Assembly (NCBI GenBank): GCA_947053925.1
Contig: CAMRUG010000001.1
Coordinates: forward strand, 270,127-334,126
Direction: 5' to 3'
Origin: an uncultured Clostridia bacterium
GTDB lineage: Bacteria; Bacillota; Clostridia; Christensenellales; CAG-314
DNA length: 64,000 nucleotides
The notes under the pieces are model-generated. The model made no database searches and was not told where the DNA came from. It saw only the letters and a list, made by a program, of their open reading frames with translations. A program made the translations under genes and the position numbers. This document shows positions 1-8,462 of this stretch, piece after piece (position 1 is the first letter of the stretch; each line of letters starts with the position of its first letter).

Positions 1-4
1 TGAA

Positions 5-745
5 TTGCATAAGTATGCAGTAAATTTACCTAAAAAGGAACGGAATGAATTTTACCGAGACAATCTACTGCCGTATTTTGCGGACGAACAGCAAATGCAA
101 GACTTCATTATACAGCAACTCGAACGCAAGAAACGTAATTTAATAGTCCGTAGAATACGGATGACACGCAAAGCGAACCTTGCAGATTTTAACTACTTTT
201 GTACATTTACTTATGACGACGAACTGCACACCGAAGAAAGTTTCAAAAAGCAACTTAAAACTTGTTTTAGACATCTAAAAGAACGCAAAGGCTGGCGGTA
301 TATGGGCGTATGGGAACGTTCGCCCGAAAAGCAAAGATTACACTTTCATGGGTTGTTTAATATACCCGACGGGCAGATGGTAGGCGAAATACAGGAAGTA
401 AAGGATTACAGCGTAAGACTTAAACTGGTACAGGTTTCATACCAAAACACATATTTCAATAAACGTTTCGGGCGTTCGGACTTTGAAGAAATACAGGCAG
501 GTAAATTAGGCGAAGCGTTAGCGTACTTAATGAAGTATCTTGAAAAGACGGGCGAAAAGATAGTTTACAGTAAAGGTCTGCCGCAATACTTTATTACGGA
601 CATTGCGGAACAAGACGTAGCAACGCGGATAGGTATAGACGACCGTAAACTACTCCTATTTGACAATTTTGCTTGTTACAAAGACCAACAGTATGTTGGA
701 ACTGTAAACAAGGAAACAATAGGCAAATTGCTGACAAGCAACTAA
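5..745 (+). CDS. HUH-type rolling-circle replication/relaxase-like protein (5' end may be cut)
   Basis: The protein (246 aa from the TTG at 5) has the three motifs of HUH endonucleases: a hydrophobic strand FCTFTYDD at about 65-72, the metal-binding HFH at 113-115 in RLHFHGLF, and a helix with candidate nucleophile tyrosines (Y174 and Y178, each followed three residues later by a lysine). Such enzymes nick one DNA strand and stay covalently bound, starting rolling-circle replication of plasmids, phages or integrative elements. The frame is open to the left edge of the window, so the true start may lie upstream. Strong hairpins follow directly after the stop and could be its origin. Family level is well supported; whether it acts as Rep or relaxase is inference. 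Confidence 0.75.
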   Translation: MHKYAVNLPKKERNEFYRDNLLPYFADEQQMQDFIIQQLERKKRNLIVRRIRMTRKANLADFNYFCTFTYDDELHTEESFKKQLKTCFRHLKERKGWRYMGVWERSPEKQRLHFHGLFNIPDGQMVGEIQEVKDYSVRLKLVQVSYQNTYFNKRFGRSDFEEIQAGKLGEALAYLMKYLEKTGEKIVYSKGLPQYFITDIAEQDVATRIGIDDRKLLLFDNFACYKDQQYVGTVNKETIGKLLTSN

Positions 746-748
746 AAC

Positions 749-812
749 AACGGCGGCGTAAAAAAATGGGTTTCGCGGAAAGCCTGCGCGCGAACCCATT
801 TTAGCCGCCGTT
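749..812. repeat. Large imperfect inverted repeat downstream of the HUH gene
   Basis: The left arm begins AACGGCGGC and runs through ATGGGTTTCGCG. The right arm (about 787-812) is its near-perfect reverse complement, ending GCCGCCGTT. The arms pair over about 22 bases with small bulges. There is no T-run after it, so it is not a clear terminator. It is the first of three consecutive hairpins behind the HUH gene. Confidence 0.7.
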
Positions 813-832
813 ATGCGTTCAACCAACCTATT

Positions 833-925
833 AAACCGAGTCCGGTTGTTCGGTTTATTTGTTCGCGGCGTGCGGTTGGCGATGCGTCGCGAAGCGACGC
901 TCTCGTATAAAGCCAAGCGCACGCC
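833..925. repeat. Two further hairpins, one nested (candidate origin / nick region)
   Basis: A hairpin AAACCGA/TCGGTTT spans 833-856. A second structure has 14 bp arms at 867-880 and 912-925 (one mismatch) that enclose a perfect 7 bp hairpin, GCGTCGC-gaa-GCGACGC, at 884-900. With the hairpin at 749-812 this makes a cruciform-rich tract between an HUH gene and a methyltransferase. That is typical of double- or single-strand origins or oriT, but no nick site is proven. Confidence 0.55.
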
Positions 926-956
926 ACGATCCCAATGTTATATAAAGGAGATAAAG

Positions 957-1691
957 ATGAAGATAGGAAAATATACAATAGATAACATCTATTTAGCGGA
1001 CAGTTACGAAGCAATAAAGGAACTGCCGAGTAAATGTTTGGACTGTATTTATACGGATATACCTTATTTGTATAAGATATCTAAACAGACGAAGTACAAG
1101 AATACAGTAGATAAAAACATAGCGGAAAAGAAGAACAGTATTTTTGAAATAAGCAACGGAATCCGGTATGAGATATTAGACGAATTTGTACAGGTATTGA
1201 AAAAGATAAATATATTTATTTGGTGCAGTCGCAGTCAAATAAGTAAGATAATGCAGTATTTTGAAAGCAAGGGCTGTACTGCGGAAATATTGGTCTGGTG
1301 TAAGACTAATCCGCAACCGTCTACACGTAATACTTGGCTACCGGATATTGAGTACTGCTTGTATTTCAGGGAACAAGGGGTAAAGTTAAACGACGGGTAT
1401 GAACTTAAACATAAATGGTATATGAGTTCTATTAACAAAAAAGATAAAGCAAGGTTCTTGCACCCGACATGTAAACCTGTCGAACTGATACAAAGGCATT
1501 TGATGCATGCAACAAGTAAAGGGGATATTGTGGGAGACTTCTTTTGCGGCAGCGGAAGCACTTGCGTTGCGTGCATAAACACCGACCGCCATTACCTTGC
1601 TTTCGATAACAATCCCAAGTGGGTAGAGATAGCAATTAACCGCATAAAAGGCATAGATGCTAACGGTGTGCAGTGTTTGTTGGCGGGATAA
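957..1691 (+). CDS. DNA methyltransferase (N4/N6 amino type, beta order)
   Basis: This 244-residue protein carries the catalytic motif IV as TDIPY (33-37) before the SAM-binding motif I, DFFCGSGST (about 194-202), which is the order of the beta class of amino methyltransferases. The start at 957 is set by AAGGAG at 945-950; the frame is open further upstream but has no ribosome site there and overlaps the hairpins. It probably methylates adenine or cytosine in element DNA, giving an orphan protective mark; no cognate nuclease is adjacent. Its last 44 codons are duplicated about 3.4 kb downstream (5103-5237). Target sequence unknown. Confidence 0.85.
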   Translation: MKIGKYTIDNIYLADSYEAIKELPSKCLDCIYTDIPYLYKISKQTKYKNTVDKNIAEKKNSIFEISNGIRYEILDEFVQVLKKINIFIWCSRSQISKIMQYFESKGCTAEILVWCKTNPQPSTRNTWLPDIEYCLYFREQGVKLNDGYELKHKWYMSSINKKDKARFLHPTCKPVELIQRHLMHATSKGDIVGDFFCGSGSTCVACINTDRHYLAFDNNPKWVEIAINRIKGIDANGVQCLLAG

Positions 1692-1694
1692 GGA

Positions 1695-1721
1695 AATTGG
1701 ACAGGTTAAACCTGTCCAATT
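1695..1721. terminator. Palindrome after the methyltransferase
   Basis: AATTGGACAGGTT and AACCTGTCCAATT form a perfect 13 bp stem with a one-base centre, four bases after the stop codon. It lacks a clean T-run, so it may be a weak bidirectional terminator or a protein-binding palindrome. A decayed version follows the methyltransferase remnant at about 5243-5270. Confidence 0.5.
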
Positions 1722-1821
1722 AAATAAGATTTATTTTATCAACATAAGATAATAAATTCATCCTTTTTTATTACAAAATATATTTGCACAATTTCGAAAT
1801 AAATTATTGTTTATTACGAAT

Positions 1822-4116
1822 TTATTTTATTTGAACAATATCGATATTACCTATAACTACTCGACCGCGATTGTTTTCATTTTGAACTTGATTAGTCTCA
1901 ACTATAAACCTTATATTTTTTGTTGAATAAGGAATAATATCGTAATAAGTTAAAAGAACATCCTTATTTGTTGACATTTCCTTGGGATTAAATATTCGGA
2001 TTATTTGCCATTGTCCTAAAGTATCCTTTGCTTCTAGTCGAATGGATGAGTTTTGTATTAATGACTCATTATCACTCCATAATGCTAAATCATATTTGAT
2101 ACCATAAATGTTACTGGCAGTTTCATATTCTAAGTATGCAAGTCCTGCGTTGTTTCTTTTAGCAGACATTGCTAAATATGTATTAGATATATAACCACAT
2201 CTTAAACTTTTAGTATTTATGACATCACCTGTTGCAGTAGTAATACTTTTTGTAATTTCATTAAAATTATACTCATTGTCAAAACCGTAATCAGTAGGAC
2301 AAATTTCTGAATGGGATGTTGTACGAATTCCGCCGCTTGTACTTCCCCCAATAGATTGATCTATAAGCACATAGGACATGCCGATAAAGTCTTTCTTTGT
2401 ATTGTTCCTAAATTGATTTATTGATAAACGGTATGTTCCATCGAATTCAAATGAATAGTCTAAGAATTCAACATTATTCGTCGAGCCGTTTATACGCATA
2501 AGCGTATTTACTGTTCCATCTTGATTTACTTTTTGTAATAGCAAATCATAATCCGTGATATTATTTTCGTCTTGACCTTGTGCCAACCAAGCTAGTGAAG
2601 CGCGCACTCTTTGATTTTTTGTTGCGGTAAAAGTTAAAGATTCACTTAACATACCCGATGGACTATTTGCTTTACGCGTAATAGAAAGATAATTTCTCGC
2701 AGCCACACGCATTTGTTCGTAATTCAGCAGTCCTGACCCGATTTGATTATGCAGTCCCGACGCATCGAAATGGTTTTCGGGATTCGTATCAGTCGTAGTA
2801 TTATACGTCGTAGACATAGGTGATGCTGCTGCCGTAACGATAGACAAACACAGTTCAGGATATGCCACTAGGTAAGGAAATTCTTGCATTAATAATGCAA
2901 TGCAACCCGTAACTTGTGGTGCTGCATAACTTGTACCCTCATCTCCTTGTTGATTATAGGCGCTTGTTACAACAAATCCAGGTGCACATATATTTGGTTT
3001 ACTAATACCATATTTTTCATTATAACAAGAATAATCAGTTATTACTTTATTTCCATTTGCTGTATCTGTGGCTCCAACAGTAATTGCGTTATACGCTGTC
3101 TTGGGAGAAGTAATGTAATGTTCATTACTAGAATTTTCGTTTCCCGCAGAACCAACCATAGTTATAAATGAATTTCTTATAATAGAGTCAAGTTCTTTAG
3201 ACACGCTTGTATATGTCCCTGCAGATGAACTTTTATCGCCTAAGCTTAAATTAACAACATTTACATTATTATTAATAATCTCTGTTAAGTAATGGTTATT
3301 ATTTGGTGAACCTATTGTCGAAATAATGTTGCTTCTATGGGCAATGCCATTGTTTCCGGCAGCAATCATAGCAACTTGATCGGAGTGTTCGTTATAAGAA
3401 TTTACTCCAATTAAAGTTATATCTCTACCGCCATAATCATAGGGATAGAGTTGAGGACGAATTTTTCCCGCATCTGCTATGCCAACATTGATTCTGCTAC
3501 CAGCGTAAATACCAGAATTTACCATATTCTGAACATTTATTGCAGGAAGAGCATTTGCCAATTCAATAGATTCTTGGGATGATAATTCAGAAATATATAT
3601 ATCCTCAATTGATTTTGATTGTTGCAAAATATAATTTAATTTATTTATATTTTTATTGGATAAATAATTTGCAGAAACCTGTAACTTTACAACTGGACAA
3701 AATTCTTCAACGATGAAATTTTCTTTGGGAGCAACATCCTCAAGTTCATCTAATATTTTTAAATTATGATTTACTATTATATTTTTTGCGCTTTCTCTCA
3801 TTATCGCCACTTTGTTTTGAGCGACTTCAATAGTATCGTTTGGAGTGGGTCTATCAAGATCTAATAAGCCGAGTTCTTCAGGTTCTTGTGAAAAGAATTT
3901 AATTTCAGAGTGGTCATATTCTTTTAGAACCTGACTATTTTCTTCAAAGCTTTCAACAGTTGTACCATTATACGCCCCTTCAAACACTATTTGTTTATCA
4001 ACTTGTACACTTATGTTCGCTAAAATGGTAGAATAAAGACCGATAGTGCATAAAGTTAAAAAACATATAAATATTACTACTGATAAAATTTTATTAATCC
4101 TTTTAGAATTTTGCAT
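1822..4116 (-). CDS. Secreted subtilisin-like (S8) serine protease
   Basis: A 764-residue protein with an N-terminal signal/membrane segment (about 8-33), a long pro-region, and a peptidase S8 core. The catalytic triad reads Asp215 (GIADAG), His244 (in EHSDQVAMIAAG, a variant of HGTHVAGI) and Ser396 (GTSYAAP); Asn326 in SAGNENS supplies the oxyanion hole. About 350 residues of beta-rich sequence follow, resembling a P-domain/CUB-like appendage. It is last in a minus-strand operon after two lipoproteins (gap about 20 bp to the nearer one). Likely exported, membrane-anchored or released, digesting extracellular proteins or processing the neighbouring lipoproteins. Substrate unknown. Confidence 0.85.
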   Translation of the reverse strand: MQNSKRINKILSVVIFICFLTLCTIGLYSTILANISVQVDKQIVFEGAYNGTTVESFEENSQVLKEYDHSEIKFFSQEPEELGLLDLDRPTPNDTIEVAQNKVAIMRESAKNIIVNHNLKILDELEDVAPKENFIVEEFCPVVKLQVSANYLSNKNINKLNYILQQSKSIEDIYISELSSQESIELANALPAINVQNMVNSGIYAGSRINVGIADAGKIRPQLYPYDYGGRDITLIGVNSYNEHSDQVAMIAAGNNGIAHRSNIISTIGSPNNNHYLTEIINNNVNVVNLSLGDKSSSAGTYTSVSKELDSIIRNSFITMVGSAGNENSSNEHYITSPKTAYNAITVGATDTANGNKVITDYSCYNEKYGISKPNICAPGFVVTSAYNQQGDEGTSYAAPQVTGCIALLMQEFPYLVAYPELCLSIVTAAASPMSTTYNTTTDTNPENHFDASGLHNQIGSGLLNYEQMRVAARNYLSITRKANSPSGMLSESLTFTATKNQRVRASLAWLAQGQDENNITDYDLLLQKVNQDGTVNTLMRINGSTNNVEFLDYSFEFDGTYRLSINQFRNNTKKDFIGMSYVLIDQSIGGSTSGGIRTTSHSEICPTDYGFDNEYNFNEITKSITTATGDVINTKSLRCGYISNTYLAMSAKRNNAGLAYLEYETASNIYGIKYDLALWSDNESLIQNSSIRLEAKDTLGQWQIIRIFNPKEMSTNKDVLLTYYDIIPYSTKNIRFIVETNQVQNENNRGRVVIGNIDIVQIK

Positions 4117-4135
4117 TTTATTACTCCTTAATTTA

Positions 4136-4600
4136 TTAATTAAACTTGTAAGTAATATTTTGTTCGTTATTAATTAAACTTTTCTCTATTTCAAAAAAGA
4201 ATAATTTAGCCGTTATATTTTCACAAACGCCCATTTTTACAGTAAATGTAATTTCTGTTTCATTATCTTTACTTTTATTCTTTGCTATTACTTCTGTATC
4301 ACTACTTACTCCGTTTAAAGTAAGGACTAAAATTGCTTTTTTATCAAAGAAATTGTTTTTAATTTTTTCATCAATATTATCGTTAAAACCATTTATCGGA
4401 AGATATAGTTCGTCATTTGAGAAAAAAACTTTTATTTCTTCACCAGTATGAAAGATTTTAACGTCCCTATCTGGATACTCGTTATGGCTCTTAACTGAGA
4501 GCACATCTAAAGAGATTTTCTTAAGTGCGCAACCAGAAAAAGACAATGCCGACAGTAACATTATCGATAATAATATTATACCATAAACCGTTTTCTTCAT
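4136..4600 (-). CDS. Lipoprotein of unknown function
   Basis: 154 residues beginning with a type II signal peptide whose lipobox is LSFSGC (Cys26). The mature part is polar and beta-rich with no motif I recognise. Its start codon overlaps the stop of the preceding lipoprotein gene (ATGA at 4597-4600), so the two are translationally coupled, and the protease gene follows about 20 bp downstream. A role as partner or substrate of the protease is inference from the operon only. Confidence 0.75.
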   Translation of the reverse strand: MKKTVYGIILLSIMLLSALSFSGCALKKISLDVLSVKSHNEYPDRDVKIFHTGEEIKVFFSNDELYLPINGFNDNIDEKIKNNFFDKKAILVLTLNGVSSDTEVIAKNKSKDNETEITFTVKMGVCENITAKLFFFEIEKSLINNEQNITYKFN

Positions 4601-4971
4601 CTTTGCACCTGATACACAACATTTTCAATAGTTACGGTTAAATCCGAAGAATTAAATGTTCCAATAAATGCGACGCCGTTTACGGACGCTTTAAAACTAT
4701 AAATGTCGCCGTTTTTTCTATAAACCGTAAACAATTCAGTTTGATTTGACGCAGTTGAATAACTTGCTCCGTTGTTTAATCTTGGCAAAAGGATCCCGTA
4801 TGCTTTAAACTCCCCATCTTCCCCGTCAAACTCGGTAATTTCTATTGAACCGTTGTTAGGAGAAGAATAAGTACCTAAAACATCTTTAGTTGATGTGCAT
4901 CCTGTAAGAATAACAAGAAACATAAACACCATTAATAGCAAAAATAGTTTTATTGCTCTTCTTTTTGACAT
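4597..4971 (-). CDS. Lipoprotein of unknown function
   Basis: 124 residues from the ATG at 4971, chosen because GGGAGGAAAC lies just upstream. A longer reading to 5010 has no ribosome site. The signal peptide ends in the lipobox VILTGC. The mature part contains a GTYSSPNNGSIEI-like start, as in small beta-barrel lipoproteins that begin with a lipocalin-like strand, but the family is not recognised. First gene of the three-gene minus-strand operon ending in the subtilase. Confidence 0.75.
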   Translation of the reverse strand: MSKRRAIKLFLLLMVFMFLVILTGCTSTKDVLGTYSSPNNGSIEITEFDGEDGEFKAYGILLPRLNNGASYSTASNQTELFTVYRKNGDIYSFKASVNGVAFIGTFNSSDLTVTIENVVYQVQR

Positions 4972-5102
4972 TGCTGTTTCCTCCCAGTTTTTATTATAGA
5001 AAAAATACAATAATTCTTCTACATCATTATTATAATTTATAATGAGTGAAAAATAAACGTGTTATTTTTCATTATTAATTTGTATAAATTTACGATAACA
5101 GA

Positions 5103-5237
5103 GGCACTTGCGTTGCGTGTATAATCACCGATCGCCGCCATCTCGCTTTCGATAATAACGCAAAGTGGGTAGAGATAGTAATCAACCGCATAAAAAGCAT
5201 AGAAGCTAACGGAGTGCAGAGATTGTGGGCAGCATAA
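5103..5237 (+). pseudogene. Remnant of a second methyltransferase gene (3' end only)
   Basis: This reads, in frame and to a stop, as a 44-residue peptide (GTCVACI...KWVEIVINRIK...) that matches the C-terminus of the methyltransferase ending at 1691 at roughly three quarters of positions. The upstream part, including the motif I glycines and motif IV, is absent, and similarity stops abruptly at about 5100. So the protease/lipoprotein cassette lies between two copies of the same gene end. Confidence 0.85.
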
Positions 5238-5631
5238 GTAAATTGAACGGGGTCAACTTGTCCAATTCTAATATTTAATAAGCGTTATTTTGTTTGTGAA
5301 TGTACAAATTAAGTGTTAATTTTTAGCAAAATCGTTATTTTGTCTTACATACATAAGTAGGAGAGACGGTCTTGATTATATTGAGTTTTATGTTAAGATA
5401 ACTTTGAGATGTTATTATATCGTAAATGCTTTCTATATGCTATTATAACTAAGTTTTTGCAATGTCAGTTTTTTTGATTTCGTTAATAAATTTAAAATGA
5501 ATAATTTTGTAAAAAGGAGAAAAGAAATATGAAAAAAGAATAGTTCCTTTAACTATATTTGCAGGAATAAAAATAATAACGCAATGTAACATAAAAGGAA
5601 GGTTAGATACTTCTTTTTTTGTCACGCACTA
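5238..5631. other. AT-rich gap with a tiny ORF
   Basis: No gene of normal size. A good ribosome site (AAAAAGGAG, about 5512-5520) precedes ATG AAA AAA GAA TAG at 5530-5544, a four-codon ORF. Adding one A to the A6 run would open a peptide of about 34 residues, starting MKKRIVPLTIFAG and ending just before the terminator hairpin. This could be a leader peptide, a decayed gene or a phase-variable one. Confidence 0.4.
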
Positions 5632-5657
5632 AAACCGTCCGTATCGGGCGGTTTTTT
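5632..5657 (+). terminator. Intrinsic terminator just upstream of the holin/RHS operon
   Basis: AAACCGTCCG and CGGGCGGTTT form a 10 bp stem with loop TAT, followed by six Ts. It ends about 10 bases before the ribosome site of the HTH gene, so a transcript arriving from upstream would be stopped or attenuated here. Confidence 0.75.
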
Positions 5658-5677
5658 GTATTTTAAGGAGATTTATT

Positions 5678-5959
5678 ATGAACAAAAGAAACGGTTTTTT
5701 AGACAACGCAAGTAAAGACAAATCCAATTACAAAACCAAAATGTTATTTGAGGTTATGTTGAGATACTACAAAATATATGATTTGGATTTAGGTACAGTA
5801 CATAGTCAAGTGTTTTATATGCTATACGTTGCCGACACGAATTTTACTTATGATGAAATTTGTCAAAAGGTAGGCATAGGTTTGACTACGCTTAAAACGT
5901 ACAGAAAACGTTACGAAACATTGTCCGCTAAAATTATTGAAAAGGGCATAATTGATTAA
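5678..5959 (+). CDS. Small helix-turn-helix protein (phage-type regulator)
   Basis: 93 residues, ribosome site AAGGAG about 9 bases upstream. The C-terminal third (FTYDEICQKVGIGLTTLKTYRKRYE, about 64-88) is a sigma-like HTH, as in small phage late-transcription activators. It is the first gene of a plus-strand run leading into holin, nucleotidyltransferase and RHS genes and probably controls them. Specific family not recognised. Confidence 0.65.
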   Translation: MNKRNGFLDNASKDKSNYKTKMLFEVMLRYYKIYDLDLGTVHSQVFYMLYVADTNFTYDEICQKVGIGLTTLKTYRKRYETLSAKIIEKGIID

Positions 5960-6093
5960 TTTTACCACAATTTAATTGGCGCGAACAGACCGATTTCCGG
6001 CCTGTTCGTTGCTATGCAATTCTGCTACAATTTTGCTGTACGGATACAAATAATCTTTGTTTTTGTACTGAATTTTATAAGGAGGTGATGTAT

Positions 6094-6384
6094 ATGACTA
6101 CTGAAGTAATTGTATTAATTGTCGGTATATGTGCGAATATATCCGGAATACTTTTTGCTTTTTTAGGGTTTAGGCGTAACGATAGACACGACAATAAGAA
6201 CGAAGGAAAGGATGAAGGAACCATAATGTCGGATATTACGCATATAAAGCAAAGCGTAGACAGAATGGAGAGCGACGTCAACAAATTAGACGAAAGACAC
6301 CATTTATTTGCCGAGCGGCTTGCAAAAGTGGAAGAAGGTATGTCTAACATTCAAAAACGCATTGAAGAAATACATGGCAAGTGA
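6094..6384 (+). CDS. Membrane-anchored coiled-coil protein (XhlA/holin-accessory-like)
   Basis: 96 residues from the ATG at 6094. The upstream AAGGAGGTGAT (6079-6089) pairs almost fully with the 16S rRNA tail and fixes this start rather than the ATG at 6088. One N-terminal membrane segment (about 3-26) is followed by a charged linker and a long amphipathic coiled coil (about 47-93). Small proteins of this plan sit next to holins in phage lysis cassettes, and the next gene is a holin. Function is inferred from position. Confidence 0.65.
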   Translation: MTTEVIVLIVGICANISGILFAFLGFRRNDRHDNKNEGKDEGTIMSDITHIKQSVDRMESDVNKLDERHHLFAERLAKVEEGMSNIQKRIEEIHGK

Positions 6385-6395
6385 GGTGATGAAAA

Positions 6396-6701
6396 ATGGA
6401 TTTTACAAGCGTGCCGATTATAGTTGTATGCTGCTATATTGTCGGTGAATTATACAAACAAATTTTTAAAAAGAAAACTGATGCATACAGGTTTATACCG
6501 GTGTTGCTGTCTATCGTCGGCGGAATACTCGGCGTAATTATATACTTTACCAACCCCGAAATGATTTTTAACGCAGCGAACGTTTGGATTGCTTTGGGGG
6601 TTGGTATAGTAAGCGGAGCATCGGCAACAGGTGCAAACCAAATAATTAAGCAACTGTTTGGAAAGCGTACTAATAGTGAAGATAAGGAGGAAAACAAGTG
6701 A
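6396..6701 (+). CDS. Phage holin, Hol118 (phage_holin_5) type
   Basis: 101 residues with membrane segments at about 5-22, 34-54 and 62-82 and a charged C-terminal tail (KRTNSEDKEENK). The pattern of FIPVLLSIVGGILGVIIYF followed by an alanine/glycine-rich helix (GIVSGASATGANQIIKQLF) is that of the Listeria A118 holin family. Holins open pores in the cytoplasmic membrane, releasing endolysins or large toxins. No endolysin gene is present nearby; the large downstream product is an RHS protein, which suggests the holin serves its release. The stop overlaps the next start (GTGA). Confidence 0.7.
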   Translation: MDFTSVPIIVVCCYIVGELYKQIFKKKTDAYRFIPVLLSIVGGILGVIIYFTNPEMIFNAANVWIALGVGIVSGASATGANQIIKQLFGKRTNSEDKEENK

Positions 6702-7537
6702 TAGTATCCCACAAACAAAAGTACAATCCTAAAATAGACTTCCTTATTTGTAAGAATCTTGTATATAATATGCCGTTTGATAAAGACGAACACGTATTAA
6801 AGCGCTGTTATGAAGAAGAAAAAGGTATGACAGAGTGGTACGAAGAAAAAATTGTCAAAATTAAACAGTATTTTAAGGGACACGATATTTGCGAATTTAC
6901 CAATATCGACATACAAAATTTGTACTGCATAATAGTTGGTGAAGATATTAGATTGAGTGATTGCAAATTTAAAAAAATCGAGTCAGTTGTTGACGTGGTA
7001 TTTATTGTCGAATATATCGAAAAATTAAACATTTTAGAAAAAAATACGTTATTCAAGTTGATGTTATTAAAAAATTACTGTACGGGGCAAAATATTCCTT
7101 TGATTGTTTACAATAAGCTTTGTTGGAAAATATTTCTTAGCGTGTTTAGTGTAATGATTTATCCTACAAGCATTTTGTGGGACAAGCTTTTATGTAAGCT
7201 GGACAAATACTGCTTTAAGCATACCATAGGCGATAACGTTAAGGCAGTACAACAGATAAGAAAATATGCAGAGGATTATTTAAGATTTTCGGGCGCAACT
7301 ACTTTATATATGTGCGGTTCGTTGGCAGCAGGCACAGGAACAGAATACAGTGATGCAGATATATTAGCGGTATTTCCTAATAATGTAGATATTTATGAAG
7401 CAAAGATAAAATCTCAAGCATATTGGGCGGATAAAATACAAATTCCTTACGATATGTTGACAACAAATGAAAGCGGGTTGTCGGCAACTTTGCAACCAGC
7501 AATGAAACGTACATTGGTAAAAATTGGAGGCAAATAA
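6698..7537 (+). CDS. Nucleotidyltransferase-motif protein, possible degenerate Fic N-terminal domain (paralogue 1)
   Basis: 279 residues from the GTG at 6698, with AAGGAGG at 6684-6690. The C-terminal part carries the MNT-type signature GS (207-208) ... SDAD (Asp219, Asp221), expected to bind metal-NTP and transfer a nucleotide. The first 160 residues are helical and reminiscent of a Fic fold, but no HPFxxGNGR motif is present, so that part is uncertain. It overlaps the holin by 4 bases and the next gene by 1 base, indicating coupled translation. Possible roles are AMPylation of the toxin or of a host target, or an antitoxin-like activity; none is shown. Confidence 0.6.
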   Translation: MIVSHKQKYNPKIDFLICKNLVYNMPFDKDEHVLKRCYEEEKGMTEWYEEKIVKIKQYFKGHDICEFTNIDIQNLYCIIVGEDIRLSDCKFKKIESVVDVVFIVEYIEKLNILEKNTLFKLMLLKNYCTGQNIPLIVYNKLCWKIFLSVFSVMIYPTSILWDKLLCKLDKYCFKHTIGDNVKAVQQIRKYAEDYLRFSGATTLYMCGSLAAGTGTEYSDADILAVFPNNVDIYEAKIKSQAYWADKIQIPYDMLTTNESGLSATLQPAMKRTLVKIGGK

Positions 7538-8448
7538 TGAAAGCACCTAATACTAAAGGCAAGGAATTACTTGTGCGAAAAAGAATGGCAACGTTTTTGG
7601 AAAAGTTACTGAGATACTTTGGACACGATTTTCGTCACGATCTATATAAGCAAATCGTTTACGCCGAAGCAGATTGTCAGACGCCGTTAGAGGATAGAAT
7701 AAAAAATTATTATGACGCTTATGTTTATTTGCTGAATAATCATAAAAATCCGTTTTCGCAAGATGTATTTAAAAGATTTTTATATATTTTAACCGGCAAA
7801 GAAGCGGATTACGCTTTGTTGGTGCGAGTAACAAGTTTATATTATCACCTTAATGATTTAGCTCCTATAGAAAAGGCAATAGAATTTCATATGCAAGCAT
7901 TCAATGCTATGCCGGAGTTTGGCGAAGAATTACGAACGATTGTTTCGCTAATGTTGTTTAATTACACATTGGTTAAGTATGGAATACCCGCCGTAAAGAT
8001 TTGCGGTAAAGACCTCAACAACTATTTTGCTAGCAGAGAAAAATACATAGATGGCAATAAGGAAAAAATGTATAAATTTGCTATTAATCTTGTTGTAAAT
8101 GCACCGTTACAGGATAAGTCGTATTACAAGAATTTATTGCCCATATCTGTCAGGGATATTTACAATACTGTTTTAGCGGATAAGGAGATTCTTTTAGGCA
8201 AATATGGCGTATTGCACATCGGCATATTCGGTTCGTTTGCCAAAGGAAATCAACGAATTGATTCTGATATAGATTTGCTTGTTGTTTTTTCGGACGAGCT
8301 CATTTTGAATGAGAAGTTGGTAATCGTCGAAAATCTTGCAGAACACTATTTTAAAAAATTTAACCGTTTTGTTGATATAAATGAAGTAGGGAAATATGTT
8401 ATCGATGAAATGTTAAAAGAAACTCATAATTACAAAAAAATATTTTAA
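7537..8448 (+). CDS. Nucleotidyltransferase-motif protein, possible degenerate Fic domain (paralogue 2)
   Basis: 303 residues; start overlaps the previous stop (TAATG) and TTGGAGG lies at 7524-7530. The clear part is FGSFAKGNQRIDSDIDLLVVF (about 231-251), the Pol beta/MNT signature with catalytic Asp244 and Asp246. Residues 115-185 align by eye with the core helices of Fic proteins, but the catalytic loop reads MPEFGEELRT instead of HPFxxGNGR, so AMP transfer by that fold is unlikely. It resembles the preceding gene in layout, so the pair is probably an old duplication. It sits 14 bp before the RHS gene. Confidence 0.6.
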   Translation: MKAPNTKGKELLVRKRMATFLEKLLRYFGHDFRHDLYKQIVYAEADCQTPLEDRIKNYYDAYVYLLNNHKNPFSQDVFKRFLYILTGKEADYALLVRVTSLYYHLNDLAPIEKAIEFHMQAFNAMPEFGEELRTIVSLMLFNYTLVKYGIPAVKICGKDLNNYFASREKYIDGNKEKMYKFAINLVVNAPLQDKSYYKNLLPISVRDIYNTVLADKEILLGKYGVLHIGIFGSFAKGNQRIDSDIDLLVVFSDELILNEKLVIVENLAEHYFKKFNRFVDINEVGKYVIDEMLKETHNYKKIF

Positions 8449-8462
8449 TAAAGGAGAAAAAT

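Noticed and set aside
749..825. Integron attC-like reading of the hairpin ending in GTTATGC
   Set aside because: The GTTATGC end resembles an attC core, but the matching left core is not present and no integrase or cassette array is seen. Origin-type hairpins fit better.
656..1014. Minus-strand ORFs opposite the HUH gene end and hairpins
   Set aside because: They run through palindromes and the start of the methyltransferase gene; no ribosome site.
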